DNA of 16,447 nt from Sphingobium sp. (GCF_003248505.1 NZ_QFOA01000075.1:1-16447); one strand, 5' to 3'. Shown: positions 1 to 7,884, counted from the stretch's first letter. Translations and numbers: made by a program. The notes: generated from the sequence alone by a model not told the origin.

Positions 1-30
1 CAGTCACCTTAATTATCTGGAGTAAAACCG

Positions 31-1884
31 ATGTCTTCATCCCGTAAATCCGCGCCTGCGCGCGAACCGCTCGACATAAATCTCGACTGCAAAGAATATA
101 TGATCGATTATCTCAAGTCGGCCTTCCCGACCCGGATGATGCAGGTCTTCAAGGGAACTGACGACAAACTCCGCTCGGAGCCGATGATCGATGGCGATGG
201 CTCGCCGGTGCTTTGCCAGGCCGCTATCGAGGCCCGTGAGGACCTCATCGAGCAACTTTGTGCGATGCCCCCGATCCCGGGTGCGCTGGATGAGTTGATC
301 CGGCATTTCGGCACGGTTGCTGTCGCCGAAGTCACGGGCAGGACCCGTCGCATCGTGCTCGACGCCAGTGGCCGCCAGCAGATCGAGCGGCGAACCGCCC
401 GCAGCAACATCGCCGAGGCCGACGCCTTCATGTCCGGGCGCAAGGCGATCCTTGCCTTCTCCGATGCTGGCGGAACCGGTCGCAGCTATCATGCCGATCG
501 CAACTGTCCGAGCGCTCATCGGCGGCGAGTCCATTATCTCCTCGAGCCGGGCTGGCGCGCGTCGAGCGCGATCCAGGGGCTGGGGCGTTCCAACCGGACG
601 AACCAGGCCACCGCCCCGATCTTCCGCCCCGTGACCACCGACTGCTGTGGCGAGCGCCGCTTTATCAGCACAATAGCCCGACGGCTGGACAGTCTCGGCG
701 CGCTCACGCGGGGACAGCGACAAACGGGCGGGCAAAACCTGTTCGATCCCGCCGATAATCTTGAGAGCGACTATGCCAAGGACGCGCTCGGCCAATGGTA
801 TCATCTGCTCTATCTCGGCAAGCTTACCAGCGTATCGCTGGGCGAGTTCGCGCGGATGACGGGGCTCAAGCTGCTCGACGATGAGGGCGGCGGGCTTCTC
901 GACACGCTCCCGCCGATCCAGCGCTGGCTGAACCGATTGCTCGCGCTGCGGATCGGTACGCAGAACGCGATCTTCGAGGAGTATCTGGCGCTGATCCAGG
1001 CACGCATCGACGCCGCGCGCGATGCCGGCACGCTCGATATCGGCGTCGAGACGATCAAGGCCGAGCGCATCGTCCAGCTCGACGAGCAGATCCTGCGCCG
1101 CGACCCGGTCACCGGCGCGGAAACCAGGCTCTCACGCCTCGAGCTTCACCGCAGGCCTCGCGCCACCTCCTTTGCCCGCCTTATGGAACTCTGGTCGGAA
1201 AACGACGGTATCGCGTTCCTGAAGAACGGTCGCTCCGGTCGTGTCGCGCTCAGGGTGCCTTCCTGGTCGATCCTCGACAATGAAGGTCAGTCAATCCGTG
1301 TCTGGGAATTGATCCGGCCCGCCGGGACCGAGCGCATCCGGCATGCGAAGCTCGCGGAAAGCAATTGGGACATCGTCGATGCCGCCCTTTTCGAGGCGGC
1401 CTGGGAGGCCGAATGTGCCGAGATCGCCACAAGGGTCGATGTGCAGACGATCAACATTGCCACGGGGCTGCTCCTCCCGGTCTGGAACCGCTTGCCGGAC
1501 GACGATGTCAGGGTCTGGCGCATCTCGGACGACGCGGGCCACTCCGTCCTCGGAAGGATCGTTTCTCCGTCCGGCTTCGAGAAGCTTTCCCAGGCCTTCG
1601 GCGTGACGATGGCAATCACCCTGTTGCCTGCGGAGATCGTTGCCGCCGCGCGCGCCTCAGACGGCGTCGCTATTCCCGGGCTGGCGGGATCGCGTCTCCA
1701 GCGATCCTATGTCAACGACGAAGCACGGCTGGAGATCAAGGGTTTCCCGCCCGAGAAGCGCGAGTGGCTGAAGTCGATCGGCTGCTTCACCGAGATCATC
1801 AGTTACAAGACGCGCCTCTTCGTGCCGACCACCCGGGCCGAAGAGACCCTCGGCCTCATCCAACAGAGTTCGGGCTGCGTATGA
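31..1884 (+). CDS. C-terminal part of strawberry-notch-type helicase (SNO helicase C domain); N-terminus missing or split off
   Basis: The 617-aa product matches the C-terminal half of bacterial strawberry-notch (SNO) proteins, which are normally about 1400 aa with a methyltransferase-like region, an SF2 AAA region and this helicase C domain. Visible are the FSDAGGTGRSYHAD stretch (about residues 143-156) and QGLGRSNRTNQ (182-192), the SF2 motif V and VI equivalents with the arginine finger. No Walker A or DExH motif is present, so the fragment cannot hydrolyse ATP by itself. The homologous region begins near residue 13, just after the start. An in-frame TAA lies at 10-12, and a GGAG Shine-Dalgarno sits 8 nt before the ATG, so the fragment may be translated as a separate ORF. 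A second frame reads into TAA at 23-25 and could be the end of an upstream gene. Whether this is a split gene, a frameshift relic or a true two-subunit form cannot be decided without upstream sequence. Family call is confident; functional state is not. Confidence 0.8.
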   Translation: MSSSRKSAPAREPLDINLDCKEYMIDYLKSAFPTRMMQVFKGTDDKLRSEPMIDGDGSPVLCQAAIEAREDLIEQLCAMPPIPGALDELIRHFGTVAVAEVTGRTRRIVLDASGRQQIERRTARSNIAEADAFMSGRKAILAFSDAGGTGRSYHADRNCPSAHRRRVHYLLEPGWRASSAIQGLGRSNRTNQATAPIFRPVTTDCCGERRFISTIARRLDSLGALTRGQRQTGGQNLFDPADNLESDYAKDALGQWYHLLYLGKLTSVSLGEFARMTGLKLLDDEGGGLLDTLPPIQRWLNRLLALRIGTQNAIFEEYLALIQARIDAARDAGTLDIGVETIKAERIVQLDEQILRRDPVTGAETRLSRLELHRRPRATSFARLMELWSENDGIAFLKNGRSGRVALRVPSWSILDNEGQSIRVWELIRPAGTERIRHAKLAESNWDIVDAALFEAAWEAECAEIATRVDVQTINIATGLLLPVWNRLPDDDVRVWRISDDAGHSVLGRIVSPSGFEKLSQAFGVTMAITLLPAEIVAAARASDGVAIPGLAGSRLQRSYVNDEARLEIKGFPPEKREWLKSIGCFTEIISYKTRLFVPTTRAEETLGLIQQSSGCV

Positions 1885-1984
1885 CCGGTCCGGGGAGCTC
1901 GGCGCGCCTCAGAATCACCGTCCTTTGCGACTCTCACGGTTGCGGGTCTGCCCACCGAGGAAGGGGAGGAGGGACTGAACGGGG

Positions 1985-2003
1985 TCGGCGAATGGGTCGC
2001 CGA
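1985..2003 (+). other. Stem-loop ahead of the 103-aa gene
   Basis: TCGGCGA and TCGCCGA form a perfect 7-bp inverted repeat around a 5-nt loop (ATGGG). It lies in the 138-nt gap after the helicase fragment and ends 19 nt before the next start codon. No T-run follows, so it is not a standard terminator; it could be a processing or stability element between cotranscribed genes. Low certainty about role. Confidence 0.4.
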
Positions 2004-2022
2004 TGAACCTCGGAGACCTGCC

Positions 2023-2334
2023 ATGGCCGATCCCACGCCCGATCCAATCAGCGAACTCTTCGTCGAGTCCTTCAACCTCGATCTCACCGACCTGCACTCC
2101 ACCGCCCGCGTTGCGCTGCCGACGGGCGGCAATCACACCGATACGCTGGAATTGCGCGATGACGACGGGAACTTCCTATGCTTCGTGCCGGCCGATGCGT
2201 CCCCAGAGATGGTCGCGATTGCCTACCGCCTCTACGGTCAGGGCCTCAACATCGGTGTCCGCGCCGGCGAGGCGGCTGCATGGGCGAAACTGCGCCATCT
2301 GATCGGCGCCGCCGCGGCGACCGAGGCATCCTGA
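2023..2334 (+). CDS. Hypothetical protein, 103 aa
   Basis: The protein is small and acidic, with no signal peptide or membrane segment and no motif I can name. The N-terminal half is rich in Asp, Thr and Leu. A central stretch (ELRDDDGNFLCFVPADASPE, about residues 44-63) looks like alternating beta strands, and an Ala-rich helix (about 64-100) follows. The ATG at 2023 has a GGAG Shine-Dalgarno about 8 nt upstream. It sits between the SNO fragment and the DUF932 gene on the same strand, so cotranscription is likely, and a role in the mobile-element module can be inferred only from position. No function assigned. Confidence 0.65.
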   Translation: MADPTPDPISELFVESFNLDLTDLHSTARVALPTGGNHTDTLELRDDDGNFLCFVPADASPEMVAIAYRLYGQGLNIGVRAGEAAAWAKLRHLIGAAAATEAS

Positions 2335-2407
2335 AGCGTACGGCGCCTCGCCGGCGCCAGGCCTGCGACGGACCTCTTCCAACCGTTCTGATCGGCACAA
2401 GCGTGAG

Positions 2408-2427
2408 CCCTCCCCACCGGAGGAGGG
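2408..2427 (+). other. GC-rich hairpin in the gap before the DUF932 gene
   Basis: CCCTCC (2408-2413) and GGAGGG (2422-2427) can pair around an 8-nt loop. It lies 73 nt past the stop of the 103-aa gene and is followed by purine-rich sequence rather than a T-run. It could be a weak terminator or mRNA-stability hairpin. Confidence 0.35.
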
Positions 2428-2453
2428 AAGGGGGCGGTGAGTGGCGTGCGGCG

Positions 2454-2473
2454 GGGCATCGGCGACGATGCCC
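2454..2473 (+). promoter_or_regulatory. 8-bp stem with GCGA tetraloop in the DUF932 leader
   Basis: GGGCATCG pairs perfectly with CGATGCCC around GCGA, a GNRA-type tetraloop, so the RNA should fold stably. It ends 17 nt before the AGGAG ribosome site (2491-2495) of the DUF932 gene. It leaves the Shine-Dalgarno free and so looks more like a 5'-end stabiliser, a processing signal or an RNA-protein site than a simple translation block. Role is inference. Confidence 0.5.
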
Positions 2474-2502
2474 TGCGCGCTCAGCAGCTCAGGAGATTTC
2501 CC

Positions 2503-3693
2503 ATGAATATGATCGCCACGCTCGATCGCCCGGTGTCGGGATCGTACAAGGTCGATATCAGTCGCGGCCGCAACGTCAGCCGTGTGTCCTCGGAATGGTT
2601 CTCGCGGCCCGAAGACGAGCGCTACATGTCACTGTCGAGCCTTTATGACAGGGTTCTCGCCCGCGCCGAGGCCGCGACCACGCGCATCGTCGAGAGCCGC
2701 GCTGTCCGGGTCGAGGCGCGCAGCGACAATCCCGAGCGCCTGTCGCTTCTGGTGCCAGGCAGCGACCTGCCGGTTGCACCCACTAACTGGTCGTTCGGCC
2801 AGATGTGCAGCCTGGTCGGCGCCCCCGCATCCTATTTACGCGACCTTCCCGCCGCCCTCGCCGGGATAAATCTGCAGCATGGTCTGATCGCTCATCGCGG
2901 CGAGCAGGTGAAGCTCCTTCAGACGCATGACGGCCGCACCGAACTGCGCGCTGTCACCGGCCCGGACTATGGCCGTATCTGGGACCATGAGCTGGTCGCT
3001 GCGGTAATGAAGTTCGCAGGCGACGGCGTCGGCGATACGCGCTGGAAGGTGCCGGGCGTGCTCGATTGGGGGACGATGCGCTACAACCCCTATGTCGACG
3101 TCACGCGCGACACGACGACGCTCTATGCATCCGATCGCGACGTCTTCCTCTTCCTTGTTGACGACACGCACCCGATCGAGGCCGGGAAGTTGCCCAACGG
3201 CGACCCGGATCTCTATTTCCGGGGCTTCTACTGCTGGAATTCCGAGGTCGGCTCCAAAACGCTCGGAATCGCGACCTTCTACTTGCGTGCGGTGTGCATG
3301 AACCGGAATCTCTGGGGCGTGGAAAATTTCCAGGAGATCAATATCCGCCATTCCAAGTTCGCAGCCAGCCGCTTCGCGCAGCAGGCGGAACCGGCCTTGA
3401 CCCACTTCGCCGATTCCTCGCCATCGCATTTCATCGACGGCATCAGGACGGCGCGTGAACGGATCGTGGCACGGACTGACGAAGATCGCAGCAGCTTCCT
3501 GCGCAATCGCGGCTTCTCCAAATCGGACACCGCGAAGGTGATCGCCACGGTCCTCGACGAAGAAGGCCACCCAGCCGCATCCCTCTACGATTTCGTTCAG
3601 GGCATAACCGCCGTGGCGCGCCACAAGACCCACCAGGACGACCGCCTCGACCTTGAAGGCAAGGCTCGAAAGCTGCTCGAGCGCGCAAACTGA
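2503..3693 (+). CDS. DUF932 family protein (phage/plasmid-like protein)
   Basis: The 396-aa product has the DUF932 signature: GFYCWNSEVGSKTLGIATFY (about 241-260), then RAVCMNRNLWG (262-272) and an IRHS motif (281-284). DUF932 proteins are common on plasmids, phages and integrative elements; their biochemical activity is not established. No signal peptide or membrane segment is seen, so it is probably cytoplasmic. I chose ATG 2503 because AGGAG lies 7 nt upstream and because the extra 22 codons available from ATG 2437 would run through the stem-loop at 2454-2473 and do not resemble the family. It lies in the plus-strand block after the SNO fragment, a pairing that supports a mobile-element origin for this part of the window. 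Confidence 0.85.
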   Translation: MNMIATLDRPVSGSYKVDISRGRNVSRVSSEWFSRPEDERYMSLSSLYDRVLARAEAATTRIVESRAVRVEARSDNPERLSLLVPGSDLPVAPTNWSFGQMCSLVGAPASYLRDLPAALAGINLQHGLIAHRGEQVKLLQTHDGRTELRAVTGPDYGRIWDHELVAAVMKFAGDGVGDTRWKVPGVLDWGTMRYNPYVDVTRDTTTLYASDRDVFLFLVDDTHPIEAGKLPNGDPDLYFRGFYCWNSEVGSKTLGIATFYLRAVCMNRNLWGVENFQEINIRHSKFAASRFAQQAEPALTHFADSSPSHFIDGIRTARERIVARTDEDRSSFLRNRGFSKSDTAKVIATVLDEEGHPAASLYDFVQGITAVARHKTHQDDRLDLEGKARKLLERAN

Positions 3694-3787
3694 TCCCCGG
3701 CGCCGTTCTGGCCGTCAGGGCTTTCTCGCCGCGGCGGACGCCGACGGCTGGTCCGGCGCCGGCTCCATCAATGAGGGGAGAGCCCCG

Positions 3788-4141
3788 ATGAGGCGCCTTT
3801 TCCAGCAAATACTTCGATTTCTGCGGTGCCGCGTGCGGCCAGGCTGGAAGATCGAAGCGTACGACGCATCGGTGCGGGGCTTTGTTGACCCAGCTCCGAC
3901 ACGCGCGCCCGGGCGTCCTGTCGATGCGTCCGCCTACCGTACGGCGCTCGCTTCGCTGTCGGCCGGGCGGCGCGAACTCCTCCAACTGCATCAGATTGAT
4001 GGCTTGTCCTTCATCGAGATCGCCGAGATGAAGGGCACCTCTGCGACCGATGTGGAGCGCGAAATTGGCGCTGCACTCGGCCAGCTCGCGGTCTGCCTCG
4101 AAGCCGATGTCGATGCTCCGCCGAGCCCGCCCTCCGATTGA
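3788..4141 (+). CDS. Small protein with sigma-70 region-4-like helix-turn-helix
   Basis: 117 aa. Residues about 50-100 (AYRTALASLSAGRRELLQLHQIDG...SFIEIAEMKGTSATDVEREI) follow the layout of sigma-70 region 4: a short helix with LSAGRRELLQL, then the turn-helix 'SFIEIAEMKGTSATDVEREI', as in ECF sigma factors. There is no region 2, so it is not a complete sigma factor. The basic N-terminus (residues 1-22) has three Arg/Cys-rich turns. ATG 3788 has a strong GGGGAG 7 nt upstream, whereas the longer reading from 3653 overlaps the DUF932 gene and lacks a ribosome site. It probably binds DNA or RNA polymerase as a regulator within the element. Motif fairly sure; role inferred. Confidence 0.65.
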   Translation: MRRLFQQILRFLRCRVRPGWKIEAYDASVRGFVDPAPTRAPGRPVDASAYRTALASLSAGRRELLQLHQIDGLSFIEIAEMKGTSATDVEREIGAALGQLAVCLEADVDAPPSPPSD

Positions 4142-4181
4142 AGGGTTGATCGGGCGAAGCCATTTGGGCTGTCTTGCGCTG

Positions 4182-4697
4182 ATGATCCGCCTCAGCAACT
4201 CGTTGGTGCAACGTCGCGCCCTCTACAGCCGGCTTCTCGCGACCCTGCCGGAAGTAGTGATGCTCGACATATCGGCGCCGTTTGCCGGCCCGACCCTCCC
4301 GCTCGGGCGCTATTATCCCATCATCGTCGAAACCGATGCCGAGCGAACCGAGCTGGATGCCTTCCTCGAGATTGAACGGGAAGCGGTCGTCATTCCCGCT
4401 CTCCTCGATCGCCGTCCGTCGTCGCTGACGACAACCCAGATCACGCTGGCGCAATATGCTCAGCCAGCTGCGGATTGGCCGTTCCTGCTATTATGCCACT
4501 GGCCGCGCCCGTACACCGAACTCGTCGCGGCACCTGCCGACATGTTCGCGCGGGAGCACTACACGATAGAGGTGCTGGGCACGGCCGCCGAACTTCACGA
4601 TCGGAGCCGATTGCTGCTCGACACTCTTCGATCCGAACAGGAGATCCAGGTCAACATCGTGCCCGCGACCGGACCGGCGATCCGCGGGAACGCCTGA
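4182..4697 (+). CDS. Hypothetical protein, 171 aa
   Basis: The reading frame is open with good alphaproteobacterial codon bias, but I do not recognise the family. The N-terminal 20 residues are basic and probably helical. The middle contains a strand-like segment (YYPIIVETDAERTELDAFLEIEREAVVIPALLD, split across about residues 44-77), and a WPFLLLCHWPRPYTELVAAP stretch lies at about 98-117. No signal peptide or clear transmembrane helix is seen. The start is uncertain: ATG 4182 is preferred because it avoids overlap with the upstream gene ending at 4141, but TTG 4146 and ATG 4113 are in frame and no strong Shine-Dalgarno decides between them. It is the last plus-strand gene before the convergent junction with the minus-strand MBL gene. 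Confidence 0.6.
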   Translation: MIRLSNSLVQRRALYSRLLATLPEVVMLDISAPFAGPTLPLGRYYPIIVETDAERTELDAFLEIEREAVVIPALLDRRPSSLTTTQITLAQYAQPAADWPFLLLCHWPRPYTELVAAPADMFAREHYTIEVLGTAAELHDRSRLLLDTLRSEQEIQVNIVPATGPAIRGNA

Positions 4698-4766
4698 GAA
4701 GTCGGCGGTTGCTCGGTCGATCCCGGCGTTGGCTGTCCATAGTCCCGGCTCATTCGATCAGACGCC

Positions 4767-4786
4767 GGCCGCACGCCGCTGCGGCC
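4767..4786. terminator. Convergent-junction hairpin
   Basis: GGCCGCA and TGCGGCC form a perfect 7-bp GC-rich inverted repeat with a 6-nt loop in the 93-nt gap between two convergent genes (stops at 4697 and 4791). Neither side has a T-run, so Rho-independent activity is doubtful, but location and symmetry suit a shared bidirectional stop or mRNA 3'-end protector. Confidence 0.4.
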
Positions 4787-4790
4787 TCGC

Positions 4791-6032
4791 CTAGATCTTC
4801 GTGATCGTCTCGCGGAATCGCGATTCGAGGCGCTTTGTCACATGGACGAGCCGCAAGTCGGCTTCGTCGATCGCCTCGACAACTTCCGGCGAGGGATGCC
4901 GATATCCTTCTTCCCGTTCATCGGCGGCCGCGATGCAAATGCGCAACGGCGCCCTGAGCAGGTCGCTGTGGAAGTTTGCCTTGGAGCCATGGTGCGGAAG
5001 CAGCAATGTGCGCGTCAGCGCCAGTTCGCGGCGATAGAAAGATCGCCATTTGGCGCGGGGCTGGGTGGACTTCAGCTTGGCATCGCCGGTGCCGATCCAG
5101 CCTGGCGATTCAGTGTCCGTGATCATTTCCCATCCCCAATGATTCTCCATCCTTGCGCGGACCTTCCATGCGTCCGTTTTTGTCTCCGGACCGGAGTACA
5201 GCGACATCGACACCGCATTATGCTTTTTGCCGCTGCCGTCGGTCAGGATCGCTTCGTAACAGCGGCGCAGCTTCGTACGCCCGTCGGGCGTCTTCAAAAG
5301 GATCTTGAGCGCCTCTAGGTCGATTGCCGTTCCAGGCGGGACGCCGAGCGCTGCCAGGATCTTCTTCTCAAACTGACGGACCCTGTCGTCGCTCACGCGC
5401 GGGACGAAGGGCTTGAGGATCCAGTTAAGGGGCGCTCCGCCAAGAACGACCGCGATATGGGCGTTCACCTCCATCTCCAGAACCTCCGCCTGGCCGGCGG
5501 CACCTTGCGTGACGGGTCGCGTACGACCCTTCTCAATCAGGCACGGGCCGCGTCCCTCGCCGCGCGGTTCAGGGTCGGGCCGCTCCGGAGGCCGCTCGGA
5601 GAACAGGTCGGGGTCGTTACCGTTGCGCACGAACACGACGCGCCCCACGCCGCGGCTGCCGAACCACGCAGCCGGCTCGAACTGGGCTTGAACGAGCGAT
5701 GCGGTGAGGCGCCGGTCCTCCGCCTCCGCTTCGGCAAGCGCCATCAGGCGCTGGCTCGTGGATAGATACGGGAGATAGACCGTCCGGACATCGAGCCTGG
5801 CGAGCAAGGTATCGAGACCGTCGACATGATCTCCGTCGAGATGCGATACGAACAGCGCGTCGACCTGGGGAACGCGCCGCGCATAGGCCGCTACGATCGG
5901 CTCGAGATTGGAAACGTTGCGGGCACCGCAATCATAGACATAGTGGATTGTCCCGCCGGCGGTCTCGATTGCCCCAGTCGAAAAGCAGCCTTGGCCAACC
6001 GGCCACTGAGCCCTGATAATCCGCACGCGCAT
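4791..6032 (-). CDS. ComEC/Rec2-like metallo-beta-lactamase-fold hydrolase
   Basis: 413 aa with the MBL metal-site layout: D34 in VYDCG, S-H64-L-D66-G-D68-H69-V, G-T-G-D317-A, P-H347-H348-G-S350 and a late R-H379-P-S-P. NAVSMSLYSG (272-281), then GTGD and HHGS, is the arrangement of the ComEC C-terminal domain, whose relatives act on DNA or nucleotides. This protein has no transmembrane segments and no signal peptide, so it is a free cytosolic enzyme, not a competence channel. An insertion of roughly 150 residues (about 105-260) separates the first metal motif from the NxVS region and is rich in Pro and charged residues. GGAG lies 3-4 nt before the ATG at 6032. It is 182 nt downstream of the envelope-protein gene on the same strand and may share its transcript. 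Fold confident; substrate unknown. Confidence 0.8.
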   Translation of the reverse strand: MRVRIIRAQWPVGQGCFSTGAIETAGGTIHYVYDCGARNVSNLEPIVAAYARRVPQVDALFVSHLDGDHVDGLDTLLARLDVRTVYLPYLSTSQRLMALAEAEAEDRRLTASLVQAQFEPAAWFGSRGVGRVVFVRNGNDPDLFSERPPERPDPEPRGEGRGPCLIEKGRTRPVTQGAAGQAEVLEMEVNAHIAVVLGGAPLNWILKPFVPRVSDDRVRQFEKKILAALGVPPGTAIDLEALKILLKTPDGRTKLRRCYEAILTDGSGKKHNAVSMSLYSGPETKTDAWKVRARMENHWGWEMITDTESPGWIGTGDAKLKSTQPRAKWRSFYRRELALTRTLLLPHHGSKANFHSDLLRAPLRICIAAADEREEGYRHPSPEVVEAIDEADLRLVHVTKRLESRFRETITKI

Positions 6033-6214
6033 CCACTCCGATCCGAAATCTCAACCTCACCGCAATTCACCCTTTTGCGCATTCCGAGAGGTGTCGCATG
6101 CTCCTCTTCGCGGTGAACCCCTAAAATCTGATGCTAGCCGGCCTGGTTAAGCCGTTGAATCAGGGAGGATCGCGGCCCGGAACCACGCTAGCGGCGACGG
6201 CGCGAATCCATTGG

Positions 6215-7534
6215 TTATTTGCTCAGCGTGAAGGACTTGCCGACGAAGATCGCGAACTTGAAGTCATCGTCCTTGGTGAGATAGCCGAACCGCAAACCAC
6301 CCATAAGACCGTTATCCTCGTCGCGCGCGAAATAGATCGGCAGGTCCAGCGCGACGTCATTCGAGAGCGCATCATATTCGAGGCGCGGCCCGAACCCGAG
6401 GTCCCGGATCAGTCCATAATCGCTGATCGGGAGAAGATAGCGAAACTCCGGCGCGAGGACGATCTTGTCCGTACGCGTTGGTCCCGCGAGTGGCCCAGGC
6501 ACGCATGTAACCGTCGTCGCTCCGGCCGCTGGGACCGGGCAGGTCGTATTCGCCTTCTCCGCCTCGAACGACCGCATATAGTCCGCATCGAAACTGAACG
6601 ATCCGCGATCAACCGGGAAGAAGGTCATGCCAGCGCCAGCGCTGAACGACACTTTGCGATCCGTCTGTTTGGCGAGACCCGGCACCGGGTAATAGTTGAA
6701 TTCGTCATAACCGAGCGCGCCGCGTAGCGAGAGCGCAAAGCTCTTCTGGAGCGTCCCTCGCGCGTAATCGCGCTCATATTCCTCAAACTCTCCGCGTGTC
6801 ATGAAGGCTTTCTTGAACTCGGGATCGAGCCTCGTGCAGCCTTTAGGGTATGCAGGAACCGCTCGTCGGCAGCGTTCCCGGGCCCTTTTCAGGATGGCGT
6901 GCTGGCTATCCGCGCTGTTGGTCAGAACCCGGCCGCTGAAGAATGTGTAGCCAAATTCGAGCTTCGACCCGGTCGCTAGTCCGTCCAGCGTGGCGAATGG
7001 GGTCTCGTCATCCTTGGACAGAGGCGTCGACAGCGTGAGATTGAAGCTGTCATTGTAGATTGGCACGATGCCGTTCCGCTCGGTGCCGCCTCGGTCCTTC
7101 GACCGGGTGAAGGCAAGCGTGGCCTGCCCACCCCCTGTGCCGCCGATCAGTTCGAATGCGGCGACTGAACCGTCCTTCAGCGGGGCGAGCGGTCGGTCGA
7201 TCGGTCCGGGAGGTGCCACCTGCCATGGGGCATCCTGTGCCGCGGTCTGAACCGGAGGCGACGGCCGGGGGCCGGTGTCCGGCACCGTGAGATCGATGCT
7301 GGGAATTTGACCTTGCGGCGGGGGTATAGCTGCAGTCTGGGTCTGCGGGGCTTCGGTGGCAGGTCCCAGGCGTCCCTCGACCGCGCTCAGGCGCTCTTCT
7401 AGCGTCTTGATCCTGTCCTGGGCGGCGTCGAGTTGGGCCTCAAGCTGCGCCACTCTTGCCTTGTCATCCTGGGCGAGCGAAGGCGTCGCCAGCACGAGTG
7501 CGCCAGCTGCGAGCAGGATAGCTACGCGCCTCAT
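6215..7534 (-). CDS. Exported coiled-coil and beta-rich protein, probable outer-membrane protein
   Basis: 439 aa. Residues 1-21 are a typical Sec signal peptide (basic start, AILLAAGALVLA core, cleavage after SLA). A heptad-like coiled coil follows (about 24-55: KARVAQLEAQLDAAQDRIKTLEERLSAVEG in part), then a Pro/Gln-rich linker (60-115). About 320 residues of alternating strands come next, with turns such as KLEFGYTFFSGR, KSFALSLRGALGYDEFNYY and KVSFSAGAGMTFFPVDRG, suggesting a beta-barrel. The last residues (FAIFVGKSFTLSK) are strand-like but do not end in the usual aromatic. The coiled coil plus barrel recalls envelope proteins that reach the periplasm or peptidoglycan. ATG 7534 overlaps the TGA of the 96-aa gene (ATGA), so translation is probably coupled; the longer in-frame reading from 7669 would lose the signal peptide. 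Two Cys pairs (222/233 and 332/344) could form disulphides. Function unknown. Confidence 0.75.
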   Translation of the reverse strand: MRRVAILLAAGALVLATPSLAQDDKARVAQLEAQLDAAQDRIKTLEERLSAVEGRLGPATEAPQTQTAAIPPPQGQIPSIDLTVPDTGPRPSPPVQTAAQDAPWQVAPPGPIDRPLAPLKDGSVAAFELIGGTGGGQATLAFTRSKDRGGTERNGIVPIYNDSFNLTLSTPLSKDDETPFATLDGLATGSKLEFGYTFFSGRVLTNSADSQHAILKRARERCRRAVPAYPKGCTRLDPEFKKAFMTRGEFEEYERDYARGTLQKSFALSLRGALGYDEFNYYPVPGLAKQTDRKVSFSAGAGMTFFPVDRGSFSFDADYMRSFEAEKANTTCPVPAAGATTVTCVPGPLAGPTRTDKIVLAPEFRYLLPISDYGLIRDLGFGPRLEYDALSNDVALDLPIYFARDEDNGLMGGLRFGYLTKDDDFKFAIFVGKSFTLSK

Positions 7535-7821
7535 GCGGCCACCGTGAATTCGTCGCTGGAATGCGTCACGCCATAATGCGTTTCCACCTCGGCAACGAGT
7601 GGCGCGATGACCTGGCCTCCGGACTTGTCGAAGCTCACCGTCGTGCTCGCGCCCTTCGGCCCCTCGCAATAGACGGTGACCTCATACTTCGTCCCCGACC
7701 ATATAAAGACGTTGATCTCGTCGCTATTCTCGAAGGGGAGCACGCGATTATCGATCAGGACAAGCGTGCGCTTGACGAGCTTGTTATCCTTGCGCGTGAC
7801 TTTGACAAGTGTTTTTGCCAT
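7531..7821 (-). CDS. Hypothetical 96-aa protein, first gene of a coupled pair
   Basis: Starts MAKTLVKVTRKDNK and alternates short strands with turns (TLVLIDNRVLPF, EINVFIWSGTKYEVTVYCEG, ASTTVSFDK, QVIAPLVAEVETHYGV), so an all-beta, Ig- or SH3-like fold is plausible. No signal peptide and no named motif. ATG 7821 has a very strong purine-rich ribosome site (GGGGGGAGG, 5 nt away); the longer reading from 7917 would run through the inverted repeat and the likely promoter. Its TGA shares bases with the ATG of the exported protein, an arrangement that usually means the products are needed together. No function assigned. Confidence 0.7.
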   Translation of the reverse strand: MAKTLVKVTRKDNKLVKRTLVLIDNRVLPFENSDEINVFIWSGTKYEVTVYCEGPKGASTTVSFDKSGGQVIAPLVAEVETHYGVTHSSDEFTVAA

Positions 7822-7848
7822 AGCAACCTCCCCCCAAGGAAACGAGAA

Positions 7849-7869
7849 CGCCATAAGAATATAATGGCG
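7849..7869. promoter_or_regulatory. Short inverted repeat near the 96-aa gene promoter
   Basis: CGCCAT and ATGGCG are separated by 9 A/T-rich bases that include, on the minus strand, TATATT, a candidate -10 element about 37 nt before the ATG at 7821. I could not find a convincing -35 at the right distance. The repeat could be an operator or a 5'-leader hairpin. Confidence 0.3.
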
Positions 7870-7884
7870 AGAGGAGACTGCGGT

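Noticed and set aside
37..804. Long minus-strand frame (255 aa) antisense to the SNO fragment
   Set aside because: The plus frame has clear helicase motifs and fits codon use; the minus frame is an antisense shadow of GC-rich coding DNA.
2836..3633. 265-aa minus-strand frame opposite DUF932
   Set aside because: DUF932 signature is on the plus strand with a good ribosome site; this is its shadow.
4767..4786. Hairpin as an attachment or replication site
   Set aside because: A single 7-bp inverted repeat between convergent genes is better explained as a 3'-end structure; no matching att-like repeat was found.
7535..7669. Upstream extension of the envelope protein to 484 aa
   Set aside because: It overlaps most of the 96-aa gene and would mask the signal peptide that begins exactly at 7534.
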